This document shows positions 43,138 to 56,315 of a stretch of 64,000 nt of DNA, piece by piece. This DNA is from Chaetoderma sp. LZ-2023a. Taxonomy: Eukaryota > Mollusca > Caudofoveata > Chaetodermatida > Chaetodermatidae. The position numbers and the translations under genes are program-made. The DNA lies in the NCBI GenBank assembly GCA_034401795.1, contig CM067359.1:149075568-149139567 (forward strand), written 5' to 3'. Position 1 is the first letter of the stretch, and every line of letters starts with the position of its first letter. The notes beneath the pieces were generated by a model. The model saw nothing but the letters and a program-made list of their open reading frames with translations, had not been told where the DNA came from and ran no database searches.

Positions 43138-43356
43138 CTATTCCTTATAACAGGCCGAGGGTTCATCAAACCCTTTCACTTCTACACTGGTTATTACATA
43201 TATCACTGCCTGTGTAACAGATTGACGGGGCATGCTTCTGCTTCCATTCAGGGCAGCTCGATAATCGGTGTAATAGTGTGAAGTGGGATGGAATGGGAAG
43301 AAGAATGCTAAACAACATTCCTGCCCTTCTTCTTGGACAAGACATGAAAAGGACAT
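43138..43356 (-). pseudogene. Gypsy-2 post-integrase segment
   Basis: It matches the corresponding part of Gypsy-1 (32523-33179) in the VEVKGFDEPSAC region. Degenerate. Confidence 0.35.
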
Positions 43357-43753
43357 TAGATATGGTTTACCTGACCTAGTGGACCCGAGCAGAGAAGGAA
43401 GGGGTGAGAACGAAGGTTGTCACCATCCTTACCATCAGCCGAATGTTGGTCCAACTTCTCATTTGGTAGGAGAGGGGCCGAACTTGCACCGTCAGATGTC
43501 GGGATTACATGCCTCCAGAGAGACATCAGTCTGGGTGCCAGTGTCTAGCAGCATACCAGGACCGAGCTCAGGTCCTGGGTTGGCGCCAACACATGGCTTT
43601 AGCTAATTGAAGTGGATGCCTGAGGTCAGGCTCTCCGGGGTATGGATCAGTAAGTCACTTCCGACTTCTTACCTCCTACCACATAGCGACCTTTCCCCTG
43701 GTGAATCAGTTTACTAGGTACAGTTGCAGAACGTCTGGTATCGTGAACCCAAA

Positions 43754-44640
43754 CTATCTTTCTGGCCTCATAGGGGTTACCATGCACTCGACAGTCATAC
43801 CACGTTTTCTGCCGCCGATGTACAGAGGGAAGGGTTCTCTTACGACCTCATGGGCCTGCTCTCTCATTTGGCATATGCGTTCTACATAAAGAGATGGTGA
43901 GTTCATTTCGCCTGGGATCCTAGTCCTGGTTAGGTCCAGGGATAATGCTAACTCGTGACCTAGCATGTGCTTCGCAGGTGTAAAATCCATGCTGGTGTGG
44001 ACTGAAGTGTGGTACGCCAAGAGTATGCATGGTAGCCTTAGGTTTCAATCCCGACAATCAAGGTGTGTTTCCTTCATCAACATGATCACCAGGATTTGGC
44101 TCATAAAGCATACCAAAACAGCGGAAGAGAGTAAAGGCCAAGACATCTGCTACAGTAGTGGCCTCTTGGTCTGGCAAAGCAAATGCTTCCACCCACTTCG
44201 TAAAGTAGTCTTGCAGTACGAGGATATATTTATTGCACTTATCCATCGTATTCAAGGGCACGAGCACATCAATAGCCACTCACTCCCACGGTTCACCTAC
44301 TATTCTGGTTTGTAGTGGTGCCGAGTTTTGTTGGCCAACAGTTCGATGTTGGCAGGGCACGCATTTGGCTATGCATGCCTTCATGCTATCGTGTATATTA
44401 ATCCAGTGTTAGTGAGCTTTTATTTATTCGGTCGCTCTTCAATGGTTAGATGATCTGCATTGTCATGTAATTGTTCGAGTATGGGAACTCGAAAGCGTTT
44501 GGGGACAATGGAGCAGTTATTAATATAGAGAATGGCATTGTGTACATGACATTCAGTATACCTTTGAGAGTAGTATTTCGGCGATGTAGATAACGGACTT
44601 ACAGATTCTCGTGAAAGGCGTACACCCTCCTGGATCCACG
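43754..44640 (-). pseudogene. Gypsy-2 integrase, degenerate
   Basis: The frame 44279-44058 holds the first catalytic Asp (MAIDVLVPLNT) and YILVLQDYFTKWVEAFALPD. Upstream, 44640-44280 carries a diverged zinc-binding part with CVPCQH. The frame 44020-43754 holds the C-terminal part (TPAKHMLGHELALSLDLTR). Part of the core with the second Asp and Glu is lost near 44040-44090. Confidence 0.7.
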
Positions 44641-44650
44641 TCTATATGTG

Positions 44651-45170
44651 TCATGTGTGTAAATCTGTGGCTTGTTTCTGAGCGATTTCATCCGCCATCC
44701 ACTCCTCACACCAGGGTTCTGGAAGGGTGGGGTTTGGCTGTGTTTCGTGTGTAATGGTGGTGACCACTTCCACGTGTTCCTCTTGTCCAATTCGACTGAG
44801 GGTATCAGCATTTCCATGCAGTTTTCCAGGCCGATGCATGACTTTGAAATTATAGGCCTGCAGGGATTCCTGCCACCTCATTAGCTGGCCTTCAGGGTTC
44901 GCTAGGTTCCTGAGCCATCGCAGGGAGGCGTAATCTGTGTGTATTATAAACGGTCGCCTGCACAGAAAGTCTTTATAGTAATTGGTGAAGTACACAACGG
45001 CTAATAATTCACACTTGGTGGTGGCGCAACTAATTTCAGCTTTATTAAGAGTACACGAACCATAGCCTAAAACATGTGATAGTACAGCGCCAATGGCAAA
45101 CGAAGAGGCATCCGTATAGAGAATGAAATCGAGATTAGGAATAGGATGAGCAAGAATTGGTGCGGAAACG
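44651..45170 (-). pseudogene. Gypsy-2 RNase H, degenerate
   Basis: FIIHTDYASLRWLRNLANPE and VMHRPGKLHGNADTLSRIGQ are close relatives of the Gypsy-1 RNase H. The first catalytic Asp region (YTDASSFAIG) is readable in another frame at about 45110-45150. Confidence 0.75.
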
Positions 45171-45179
45171 AGCTATCTT

Positions 45180-48100
45180 ACTTTCACTTGTCCATTCTTT
45201 TTTTTCTTTCTTGTGTAGATCCCGTCTCTTGAACATGAAAATTAATGTCCTTTAGACGAACCCCCATTGGGAGTAGATACCGAATATTATTACACTACTT
45301 ATTATTTAATAAACGTGAATGTCTCTAACTGAAGAACACGATATGTAGATTGTCGTGACTTGCTTGCTGTCAAAATTCTGTTGTCTTGATGTGTACATAA
45401 TCTGTAAGTAATCTGGTTCAGACTGTCAAGAAGGTGCCTGTAGATTCAGCATACCAGCTTTCCCTGCGGGCAGTCAGGGCGTCTTCAGGATCGCTGTCCA
45501 TTTCAGGTGCAGCATGTAGCAGAGGTCTCTGGACTCCTTTAGGAGTTTTGTCATGGTCTGCCAGTTTTCCTGCTGGACATTAAGTTTGCTGCCCGTCGAG
45601 TATAGCCGTATGCAGTTGGCATTTGTTGCTATAAGCCCAAGCTGATGCAAGTGGCATTGGATTTTCTTCAGCGGGTTCTTCCAGGCTAGCTGAAGCTTAG
45701 GGCATGCCAAGAGGAAGTGAATGAGAGACTCGTTATTCCGTTTGCAGAGAGGACAAAGTAGATGCCAATCTGTTCCTGGAGAGTCCACCGAGGGGGGTGG
45801 TATCGGTGGACCAAGAGTCTAACGTGCACAGTGGCCTTGTATACTGATACTTTGTCAGTTTTGCAGCTTTCTCATGCCATATGTGGGTGACCGATACGAC
45901 AGCCATCTATGTCCAGGTACTCTAGGGTTTTCTTCACTCTGCCCTCTTCTTTTAGAATTCCCTCCCAGTATGCATTGATATGTGCATTCACCAGCACCTT
46001 CCATCTTCCCTTGCCAGGCAGAATGTTCAGAAGACTGAATGCTGATGGCAGACTATATTGATGTAGAATGTGTCTGACCATAGTCACCCAGCTATAAGAT
46101 GAAAGGGTCTTCACAGCAAGTTGCCTAACGAATAGTTCTTTCTCCACGTAATTTTGTCTATGCAGCATATTTACTAGGAAAAGCAGGATGCGCTTGTGCA
46201 GTTGGCCTTCAATCGGAAGAGCTCCTAACGGTAAGTAGACAGCAGCGTTTGCAGTCATAGCAGGGAGGTGATGTATATTTTTTAGGTTCATCCGGTAGAA
46301 CTCCTCGAGTTTATCGATCTCTGCTCTCTTTATGTTCAGCCCTTCTAGTCCATATAATAGGATTGGTGTTAGATATATGTCCCAGATGTGCCTGGACAGC
46401 AGCAGGTTGAGGCCGTTCAAGCCATGGAGACCAGCACCCCCCCCCCCCATAAGGGAATATGCAGCTCGCATAGCTGTGTTAATTCTGCATTCTATGGTCG
46501 GCTTGTTTGAGCATGATGGATTTCTGTGCTTTTCCTCTTGTGTAGCATTAAGTGGGTCACCATTAGGAAAGAGTTTGCCCACATGGGTGCCTCTGATTGC
46601 CATGGTGGTGATTTCTGTACTGCTGAATAGATATCGTACACTTGATGCACCGAGCTGAGCCTCATTGAGTAGTAGCTGCATATCATGTGGTGTTCTTGCA
46701 GCTAGTGCCAAATCATCAGCGCACATGATGGCTCCAGTTGGAACTGTACTGACTCGGAATGTTGCTGGGTGAGATTCGAGTTTATCAAGCAGTCCATTAC
46801 TCCTACTACTGAATAGGTCAGTAGATGAGTCACCTCCCTGTCTGATACCATGCCTTCGGTGAACGTTATCAACAACGCATCATTCCACTTGACAGCTGCA
46901 CCGATACCGGTGTTCATGCTATTGGTCGCACGCCATAGCTTTCCACTGATGCTTTGATTGTAGATAGCATTCAATAAGCGAGGATGATTTACGATGTCGA
47001 ATGCCTTGCTTGCGTCTAAGAATGTGATGTATTTGTGGCTTTTTCTGTCGATGGCCTCAGTAACCGTCTCACTAAGCACGAATACAGCATTTACAGATGA
47101 ACACTTTTCTGTGAAGCCGAACTGCATCATATTCTTGGTTTGCTTAAGTATTGGCCTTATTTGCTGCACAATTTCATTCTCCACAACATTTCCAAGGACC
47201 GACCCACAGTTATTCTTTTGTATTTGTCCAGTAGATGCTGTGATTTGCCCTTTTTGGCACTGGAGTGACAATACCGGTTTTCATCACATCTGACATTTCA
47301 CCACTAGCTAGTATTTTGTTGATGGCAATTATAAGAACTATTTCACGAGAGGAAAACAGCAGGTGTTTAGTCGTAATTCCGAATATATCAGCAGCTTTTC
47401 TATGATTGAGCTTAGAGACAGTTTCTTCAATGCTAATTGGTGGCAAGGGCTGCGCTGTGGATGTGCTTAATTCCAGGAGAAAGCGCCTGAACTCTAGCGA
47501 GTCTTTCATTTCTCTGTTGTATGTCGGCTCATCCTAGGGGTAGCAAGGCCTTCAAAGTAGGCTGCCCATAGTTCAGATTCTGTATTGTCATCTCTTTGGC
47601 CGGGGAAGATAACAGATGCGGCTTGAGCTGGTTTATCATTTCGTAGTCTCTTTATTGCACTAAACATGCAATCCCTGTCCTTTAGTCCTGCATCCATTAT
47701 GGTAGTATGGAGACAGTTTCTTTCTTCGGCATCTAGACGTCACTGCATTCTTTTTAGCGATCTCCTGCTATCTTTCTTATTTTCTGCTGTTTCTCCATCA
47801 GTTGGACATCCATCACATTTCCAAGCTCAATGAGCAAATTTGGCTGCCTGTGTCAGTGGCTTCAGCTTCGCATCCCACTTATACCGTGTCTTTTGTTTGC
47901 TTTGTATTCATGCAGGACTACTCGTTTGTCCTTTTTAGGGGCAGATATGGGTAGAGATTTAGACCGGCAACTTTTAGCATAGATTGTAGCTGAGTGGAAG
48001 TTAGGTCTTTATATGCTGTAAGTAATATCCACCTTCTCCAAGTTTACTCGCTGCTTGGTCTGATTTACTGGTTAGGGAGCAGTCAGTTTTCCCATTTTCA

Positions 48101-48350
48101 GTTTTAGAGAAAGGGATGCTGTAACAGCGTCGTGTGCACTATTATTTATTTGGTGTCTAGTGTCTACCGTAATACTCTGGCTCTGCTGTCGGCTAGGTAC
48201 AAAGAAGAGGTCTAGCAGTGGGGTAGAACCCCCAACAAAGTGGTAATATGTAGGCACACCGGGCATCACAACAGACAGGCTATACCCAGATTTTGTACAA
48301 AACCACTTAAGGAGTTTATCATTTTTAATCTGTTTAGGCCTATTTAGCAT
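45180..48350 (-). mobile_element. Non-LTR retrotransposon (CR1/L2-like), broken
   Basis: A minus-strand ORF2 remnant. The endonuclease C-terminus lies at 48350-48072 (STPLLDLFFVPSRQ). RT domain pieces follow at 47697-46702 (HRKAADIFGITTKHL, FTEKCSSVNAVFVLSE, YITFLDASKAFDIVNHPRLL) and the YxDD-like box at the start of the next piece (IMCADDLALAA at 46726). The RT thumb region runs to 45872, and a Cys/His C-terminal motif (CPLCKRNNESLIHFLLACPK) is at 45788-45474. A T-rich run near 45195-45215 may be the complement of its 3' A tail. It interrupts Gypsy-2 between RNase H and RT. At least four frame breaks are present. Confidence 0.8.
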
Positions 48351-49420
48351 GCCATTGATATAGCCTGTACAGATAATTAGGCAGGATCCCGAGTACGTGG
48401 CAGTCGCCTCACGAACTTCATTGAGTTAGGCGTTACTCATTTGAGAGCAAGCAGTTACTGAATTTTAGGCACAGGCGGACTGTCACAGTGCAGGAGTTTG
48501 TCTCGCAGCGAAAACAATTATAGTTCAGGCTAGTGTCACAAAAGTGTTAAGTAAGTAATATGGCGTGGTGCTTGAGAGTAACGTTTATTGAGATAGTTAA
48601 GCATGATAGTTAGGCTTATTTATTGTGGTATTGATGAGGTGTGTATACCTCAAGTCATGATCACTGTTATAGTGATTATCACAGTTAGCAAGACAGAACC
48701 AGGTTGACAAGCAGGGTTAAAAGCTTCACAGGCGACAAGTTAAAATATCACAGGAGACGAGTTAAACGACGAGTTAAATTATCACAGATGACGAGTTAAA
48801 ATATGTATATCATAGATGATGCATTTAAAATGATTTGCACCCTAGTGGTTGGTTTTCTCTAGATTAAAAAGGAAAAAAGTTCGACAACAGCGGATTAAAA
48901 ATTTCAGATCGATTTAATTTGCTGAAAGTTCATGGTGATTTCATTCAGGACAACTTGTGCGTTTTGTCCTTTCCAAACATATAATAAAATGTTCTCAGTG
49001 TACAGGAACCAAAAGCCACAGCAATAGTGGGCGGCAAAATGTTTTTGAGCAGTGTGCTCTGAAAACATGAATTAATTGCGGCAGAATAATTGTTTCTTTA
49101 ATAGTTCATTAAGACAGTTCCTTGACAGAGATGGGGGTCGTGGGGTGGCCACGAATTTAGCAGTTGTTATTGTAATTTCGGAAAAAAAACCCCAACATGG
49201 TAGCGATAACGAAATCCGGTTCTTTTTGTTATGGATACAGATTAGAGCTCTGTCAGAAGATCCTCCTCCAGGAGATCCTCCTCGGTGTTGATGTAAGCGA
49301 ATTCCCGTGGGCAAGAAACTGTAGTATTAAACCGCAAATATAGTCTTTATCGATAAATGTTCGATGTAAAAATTTGGCATGTTAATCCTCCATCTTCGTG
49401 TTGTTCTCACTTTTCAATGA
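48351..49420. other. Sequence between the LINE and Gypsy-2 RT
   Basis: No gene was recognised. It contains short imperfect repeats of CACAGGNGACGAGTTAAA (48730-48810). It may be the LINE 5' part or a separate insertion. Confidence 0.4.
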
Positions 49421-49478
49421 TTTGAAATAATGGTGCCGCAATCTCGCTAAAATAGTGGATGTATCTACGATAATACTG

Positions 49479-50411
49479 TCAAAGCCTGAGGAAGCGGCGG
49501 GTATCAGTCATTGTGGCGGGAGTTTTCCATTCAGCTACCATGGGAGTCTTCCCGTGTTGGGTTGCCACACCGTCGAGGGATATGACGTGGCCCAGGAATT
49601 CAACCAGTTGTCGAAAGAAATGGCACTTCTTTGGTTTGAGCTTTAAATGTGCGTTTTCGAAAGGCTCTAATACTTCAGCCAAATTTGCCAAGATTTGCTC
49701 AAACGTGGGCCCAAATACAATAAAGTCATCGAGATAACACAAGTAGATTTGCCACTGGAGATTCCTGAGTACCTGTTCCATTAGGCACTCAAACGTACCA
49801 GGGGCGTTGCACAGGCCATAGGGCATAAAAAGCAATTGTAAAAGCAATTTTCCATGGTCGGTGCCCTCCATGACTACCTGCCAATAACCAATCGCAAGAT
49901 CCAAGGTACAGAACCATTGGGCTCTGGCTAAAGAATCCAGATCTTGCTCAATTTGGGGCAACGGATATGCGTCGTTGGTACTGAGGTCATTCAGGCGACG
50001 TTAGTCAATGAAGAATCGCAATGACCCATCCTTTTTGTCTGTGAGGACTATGGAATTGGCCCAGGGAGATGTAGATGATTCGATAATGCCTGTTCTTAAC
50101 ATGTCACTAACCTGGTGATTTGCTTCTGCTTCTTTATGAATGGGAAGACGTCGGACAGGTTGCCAGACTGGCTGATTCTGTCTGGTGTCGATGCAGTGGC
50201 GTACTAGGTGAGTTTCTCCCAGGTCTAAGTCACTCGATGAGAAACTGTCCCAGTATTTGTGCGGTAAATGATGTGCATCACGCTTGTGTTCCTTAGTTAG
50301 GCCCAGTGTTGCACATAAATGAAAGTTCTGTACATGTTCTCGTAAGTTATCATAAGTTATCACCGTTGGTATGTGTGTGTTTGATTGTGATTCCACTGAA
50401 ATTAGTTCCAC
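49479..50411 (-). pseudogene. Gypsy-2 reverse transcriptase
   Basis: Frames 50411-50001 and 49961-49479 give SSSDLDLGETHLVRHCIDTR, AIGYWQVVMEGTDHGK, PYGLCNAPGTFE, CYLDDFIVFGPTF and FLGHVISLDGV. The catalytic YLDD box is intact here, unlike in Gypsy-1. A frame break lies near 49980. Confidence 0.85.
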
Positions 50412-50754
50412 TAAGTGGCCACAGCGAACGCCGGCGTGAGGGTGATAGTGTCAGCTGTCCTATTGAATACCCGAAAAGGTATCTGATGGTTATTGGTGGT
50501 TGAAACTTGTATGCGTGGGATAACGTATTGTGAAGCTGTTATGAATTCTGGATCTGGATCCAGCATAGCATTGTGTGTATAGTTGCGTAAATGTGGAATA
50601 TAAATGCACAGGTGTTGTACGTTGACGAGTCCAGCCATAAGTATATGCAGCAGCCACGTATGTTGAGTTCTTGTTGGCGGCAGTGTATTATGGATTCAGA
50701 GGCGCTAAGGAAGTCAGCCCCAAGGAGGGCATTATTTTGGATAACGGTGACCAC
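50411..50754 (-). pseudogene. Gypsy-2 protease C-terminal remnant
   Basis: NNALLGADFLSASESIIHCR matches the Gypsy-1 protease. The DTGAS part should lie to the right of 50870 but is absent. Confidence 0.7.
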
Positions 50755-51179
50755 AACTCATTGCGTGAATTGCATCTCCTTGATCTGTATAACGATGTTA
50801 ACGATTCCAGCCACTGGGGCATTGTCACCAGTAGATGTTTGTAAAATATGGATGTGGGTTATAGGTTAGCAATGGCACAAGATTATCCTCGCCACAAGAT
50901 CAGGTTTGGCGGTGAAAGCAATGCACAACACTGAAGAACGGCCTCAGTTAAAATGGCTTAGGCACTTAAAGTTTGTAGCACTAGACAATTATGCTATTTT
51001 AACCACATTTTGGCGTGGCTCAGACAGGTCTTGCAAGATATCAGATCAAGCCGTTCAATGCACCATAGATTTCAGTTGGTACAGTCCGAAATTGGCACCT
51101 TCCAAAGGTTTGAAGATGTTATATTACAGCGCCTCTAGTAGTTTGACGTGACTTACAACCTTAGCATACTTTTAGTCTA

Positions 51180-51900
51180 TTAGTCCTCAAAGGGACTGAC
51201 AAATTAAGTCAGTGCTTTATCCACTGTTATGGCATCCGATCACGATCTCAGTTATTTGGCATACTTCGAGTCCATTTCTGGAATACGCTGAGATGAGAGT
51301 AGCTTAGTTTTAACGACACTGTATCGGACTAGCTCCCAGTTCTGACTCAGGAATTGCAGGCGATACGGGCCCTTTTATACTTAATGGTGACCAATCAAAT
51401 GCTATCACCTCGATTAGATTAACCAATCAAAGTGCTCCTAAAACAGGTGAGAAACACGTGTATTTGACGTCATACAACCATCACCTTACTCAAATGATGG
51501 AACATGCGTAATACGGGCCTTAGCGTATTTATCATTTAGTTTTGACCTGATTTTAACTTAGTGATATCTCAGCCATTCCTGGTCCAATCTTAATTCTGTA
51601 AATGGATTCGAGTTTAGATCCATCCCAGCAATAATGAAAATCGGCCTCATATTAACGGTTTGAGAACACGGGCGACACAAAATATGCCATACCCCACGCT
51701 GTCTATGCAGCATAAGCCTGCTATCGCGAATGACCCACATGCGTAATGCGCGTTCTTATGGACTTAGTCATTTTCGCGTTTTGATTCTCGTAGAGCTACG
51801 TACTCCAATCCACAGGAACATGGGGTGCGTTTAGAGCAATTCAGCCAGGGCCGTTTTGTACTCAGTGCTAAGCGATAGATACTAGATGCATCAAAACTCA
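51180..51900 (-). repeat. LTR-like segment beside Gypsy-2
   Basis: It has a TATA box on the minus strand (TATAAAAGG, 51371-51379) and two islands shared with the Gypsy-1 LTR in the same order: TCTCAGCCATTCCT at 51567-51580 and GACTTAGTCATTTTCG at 51761-51776. It is probably the diverged 5' LTR of Gypsy-2. The edges could not be fixed. Confidence 0.5.
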
Positions 51901-54900
51901 TAAATTTAACACTAGAGTTATTTGAAACACTCTCAAGTGAACTGTGGTTCGCACTACATCAGAAACCTGCGGCGCTGTTAGAAATCAACACAAATCATTT
52001 CTTAGATGATAAATTGGGACAGTTTGTCTAGGCGTTCTATATATAATGTACATATGTGAACATTGCTAGGAAATTACTCCAAATTGGAGGCTCGCCTCAA
52101 GAAGAATTCTGAGAGGCAGCATTTACATACAGAACCGAACATCATACAGAATTGTGGACATTTTGGTTCAGGAGTTCTTTGGATAAAATAACCAGACTGT
52201 TGCAGCTACAGCTTGGGAAGTAAAATTAGTTTCAAGATATATAACAGAATGCTTATTTAATTAGAAATTCGCCAGTCTGTTAGTACCTTTTTGACAATCT
52301 TGCTCACTGTAAAAATTTCGCCTGTCATCCTCGCAAACCTTTTTGTCTGCTTTTCTCTTGGGAGATCAAAGATGCCAGCATTCAACCATTCATGCTGATT
52401 TTCTTGGTAAACTGAAATTTTCTCGGAGATTCTTTCAAGAATTACCAAGCCATTATTCATCCACGAATGGCCACCTGAAACATGTGTGCCTGTTCAAATT
52501 TGCTACTGCTAATCAGTTAACCGAAGTAATTAGATTCGTATAGTCTCAACTTGTGACACCCAGTGATGTCCTGTGCACTTTTACAGTGGATCTGCAGATC
52601 TTCGCAGAGCTCTTCCTATCCTCAATTCTTCACGTAAGAGATTTTCCGCCTCCCTTCACCTGCAGCTTTAAGAGAGCAGAAGAAGCCATAATTGTGAAAT
52701 CACATATCTTCGCCTGACCGGAGTTCGACTTCCAGTTGGTCAGTAAGAAACGGAGCACTGATTAAACATTGTCTAACTGTCTTCGTTGTAACCCCGTAAT
52801 TATAACTTCATTGTGATTCACCTTAGTGAACATTCATCTGTGTTGTTCTCTTGACTGTCCTTCTGGTAAAGACAGATCATATTTTCAGCTTCCACCTAAC
52901 GTTCTAGCTCCTGTGTGAGTGAAGATCATTCATGACAAGCGTAACTTAGGTGTCTTTCCAAATGTTTATATATCCAATGTTGATTCTTTTCGGGATGACT
53001 AGCTACAATATGTGCAAGGGTTCTTCTCAACTCTTTAGCTTTGTTCATCCCATCTGACGACATTGACATCTTTTCGTGAACACTGACTATCTCTCCTACC
53101 TCAGCACCTGGTGTCTCCGGCATCTGCATTTGGAACATACAGTTGACATCTGCCCCACCTGATACAAGAACTTCTTGACAGTGGATGTCATTAGTATTTC
53201 CCCAGTAGACACACGTTTCCACTCATTTCAACGGCGGGCTGTCATCAAGTGCTTCCATATATGCTCTAAATACCGAAGTCTGAAAATCTGTGCATGACGG
53301 TGCTGTGAATTCACTCCGGTTAATGAAGTCTGAACATTTCCTAGGACCATTTGAGCATATCACAGTTCATTTAGATGCGGATACCATACTTCTGTTTTAC
53401 TGAAGATCTAGATCAACCTTGGCTGGAACTCTCTTTCATGAACATTTGTGTTACTGAACAATATGTCAGGATTCTGTGTTCATATATCAATCGTTAGTTT
53501 TCAACCCTTATAATATATGAGTCATAATACTTTACAACATAAATGACCATATTTTCTAACAAAAGATCATCCTATCCCATACTTTAAGTGTATATTCATT
53601 TTCTACGATATGAGTTTATACATTCCAACCTGGATGTCTTCTGACGTCTCATAAGATAACATTCTATGAGATTTTGATAGGGTAATTTCCAGTTATTTCA
53701 GATTATATTACGTTCTAAGTAACCACCATTATTGACGGGTCATTTTCATGCGCCAGTGGGGCTCTTGTCACAATTTAGTTGTCCCAATGCTATTTGGCTG
53801 CCGATGAACTCTATGAAAGGGCTATTTCTTTAAGTTATCGATTTGCAGGTATGATATATACCTGCAAATCGATAACTTAAAGGATTTTCCCTTAAAGCAG
53901 ACAATTCAGACCGAGAGGACCACCATACCTCCAGGCTATCTGCAGCACATTTTGAATCGATTCAAGGAAGACCTTGAGAGCAACTGTCAATTATTATATC
54001 AGATTTTTATTATTACATTATTAAGCTCTCATTGTTGATAAATCAGACTTGTATATTTACATATTTCATATACTCTAATATTACTCTATTAAGCTGTTAT
54101 TATCATTATGTATAGAATTGTACCGCAGCTGCCATCATACTCTATCCTCTGCTCATGAGACCAATTTACCAATTTTCGTTATATATTCGAGTTAAATTTC
54201 TAGTGCTGCACTTGTCAGTCCTTGTAGGAAGTTGATTGCTTTGCACAGGACCGACAACTTCCGTAATTACTTTCCCGATCCACGTGCACCCCAACAGCGC
54301 CTTTCATCTGTATGAATCCAGTAATAACTTAAGTATCCTTTTACGGAGCTAAGTTAGAACACTCCGTGACATGTAGCTAGGATAATATGTTGAGCAAAAC
54401 ATTAGCCTTGCCACCTAGCCAGTGAATCATAACCATTATCGTCTTACCAGAAGACTATTTCCTTATCGGTTAACATTAGAATGGATACACGTTCGGATAG
54501 GATCTGCCAACTGGCTCTGGTGGATCGGCGTATGAGTGACACCTTCGCTCGTGCCCTGATCAGCCGAGAACCAGGTTCTTTAACATCATTTAGTTGTGTA
54601 GGTGTTTCGCTCATCGGAGCATTATATGTTAATAATTGAATGATACAGAGCAATCTCCATGAGTACATAACTATACGGCGTTCCCTCTCCTTTATACCGA
54701 ACTTTCAAAGTGGTGTATGTTGTCAATGGATAACCTAGCCATCCGTTCATGGACTTTCTCTTTCAGCTCCCTAAAAACGTCTTATCGAATATCCAGATTC
54801 AACAATCTTCCCGTTCTTTTTCATCCTCGTAGACCACCTACTTGTAATCCTCCTATCTTCCCTGATGATTGTCTCTTGATTATCAAGCAATCTATCATTA

Positions 54901-56069
54901 ATTTTACGGAACATTCGTACTGTAGGACTTTCGTAGTGTTATTTGCGAAACTTGTGCGTTGTAGGCAAACGACAGTAATCAATTATATCACTCCCGCGGA
55001 ACTTCCATGCAGCCATACGACCACCATCCACCCGTGCTCGCGATCGCTGTGAGCTAGCAGCAAAGTATCTGGCTAAACCAATTGTTGATTATTACCGACA
55101 CACCATCCGTCGTGTAACGTTAGTGATAAAGTATAACAACCTAACCAGAAACCGTGTTTCGACATAGCTACGGGACACCGTTATGTATTTCCCGGAACCT
55201 CCACACGATAATTGTGGAAGCCTTCTCATTTTATGATTCAGTTCCTCTGGTAAGCCTTTCCACAGGATCTCCACACACATGCTCATCACCTCTTTAATAA
55301 GAAACTTTTATTATAAAACATTATGATGACTTCATAGTTATGCATTGTCCCGTAACCGTGTCTAAATATCTGGAAACTTCACGGGGATGTATTCATACTA
55401 TATTGATGAAATTTCCCACCTCTTGTATTACATTCCATCCCGATGTTTGCCAGATATTAGTACGTCCCTCTGTATGTAGAAAGGCTTCACCTCATTCAAT
55501 GTGGTATAGGCAGTGACCAACACTTATAATAAATACTTGTAATTGTTCTTCGTAATTAGCATTCATGATTACACATTCTACGTTCTATATGTGTTATTAA
55601 TCATATTGATAAAAACGGTGAATACATTTCCGTGGTTCAATTACTGCGCGTTAAAACTTTAACATCGTGTTTCTTTTAGTTAGTAACCAAAATGGAACTT
55701 TTCCCTGACTCCTCGGATTACGGCGGAAGTTACCATTTTCTCAACCCACCACTGAATGCGGTCCACCCAGAGGGAAGGTACTCGGAGCATGGCCTCAGTT
55801 GAACCATTTTGGGAGTGAATGTACACCTGTCCCTGCGGGAACGTTACCATTCCAGCGGGAGGCTACGTGGCTGACATATGTTTCCTCCGCCCGAGACTGC
55901 CACGCAAAGGATGCGGACAGGGGACCCGCTCCGCAGAAACAGTAGCAGTAGCTGCTCTACGAAACAGCTGACTATAACTAATCATTCCATTCAGACAATG
56001 CCAATAGCTCGGTGAGCACGTCATCGGTAATCATAATAGTTTTAATCATCACATCAATTTTATTATATT
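51901..56069. other. Unrecognised AT-rich sequence
   Basis: No gene family was recognised. Minus-strand ORFs at 52257-52460 and 52926-53222 have protein-like composition but no known motif and no supporting splice pattern that I can establish. A GC-richer patch is at 55680-55960. A single arm of a family A MITE is near 52200-52250. Confidence 0.4.
53828..53882. repeat. Perfect 25-bp inverted repeat with 5-nt loop
   Basis: The left arm 53828-53852 (CTTTAAGTTATCGATTTGCA then GGTAT) is exactly complementary to 53858-53882, with loop GATAT. It is unrelated to MITE families A and B. The perfect arms suggest a recent origin or selection for a hairpin. Confidence 0.85.
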
Positions 56070-56315
56070 CTACCATAAATAAGCTGACTCTGCATCCACA
56101 TCTCTATGCCCAGTATCAAGCAACTCTACTTCTTCATGCTTCATTCTCAAATTGGTGGATTCTTTCCTTCTGCCCGCTCGTCCACCTAAAGAAAGTGCAT
56201 GCGCTATTTCATCAAATGTCTTGTCTTTTGTCTCGGGAACAAAGAAGAACATGAAGGTAATGGCTCCCACGAGAATGACGATAAACACGATGAAGGTGTA
56301 TGGACCGGCAGCTGC
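56070..56315 (-). CDS. Sugar transporter (SLC2A/GLUT-like), last coding exon
   Basis: The exon follows a splice acceptor (TTTTCCAG) at 56316 and runs to TAG at 56070-56072, 81 codons. It begins AAAGPYTFIVFIVILVGAIT, the twelfth membrane helix of the facilitative glucose transporter family, followed by the family motif FFFVPETKDKTFDEI and a hydrophilic cytoplasmic tail. The intron phase (0) matches the upstream exon. The protein would be a 12-helix plasma-membrane hexose carrier. The specific paralogue is not determined. Confidence 0.85.
   Translation of the reverse strand, partial: AAAGPYTFIVFIVILVGAITFMFFFVPETKDKTFDEIAHALSLGGRAGRRKESTNLRMKHEEVELLDTGHRDVDAESAYLW

Larger units (their letters stand above)
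42047..51900 (-). mobile_element. Gypsy-2, truncated relative of Gypsy-1, split by a LINE
   Basis: Minus-strand pol remnants in Gypsy order are found at 50754-49479 (protease end, RT), 45170-44651 (RNase H) and 44640-43754 (integrase), with LINE sequence between. Gag and the protease active site are missing at the 5' side: pol similarity ends near 50870 and LTR-like sequence follows. The 3' side is cut at the edge of the Gypsy-1 LTR. Confidence 0.65.

Noticed and set aside
46332-47293. Plus-strand ORFs over the LINE
   Set aside because: Shadows of the RT frames on the minus strand.
52926-53222. 98-aa minus-strand ORF as a host exon
   Set aside because: Protein-like composition but no known motif and no convincing splice sites or neighbours.
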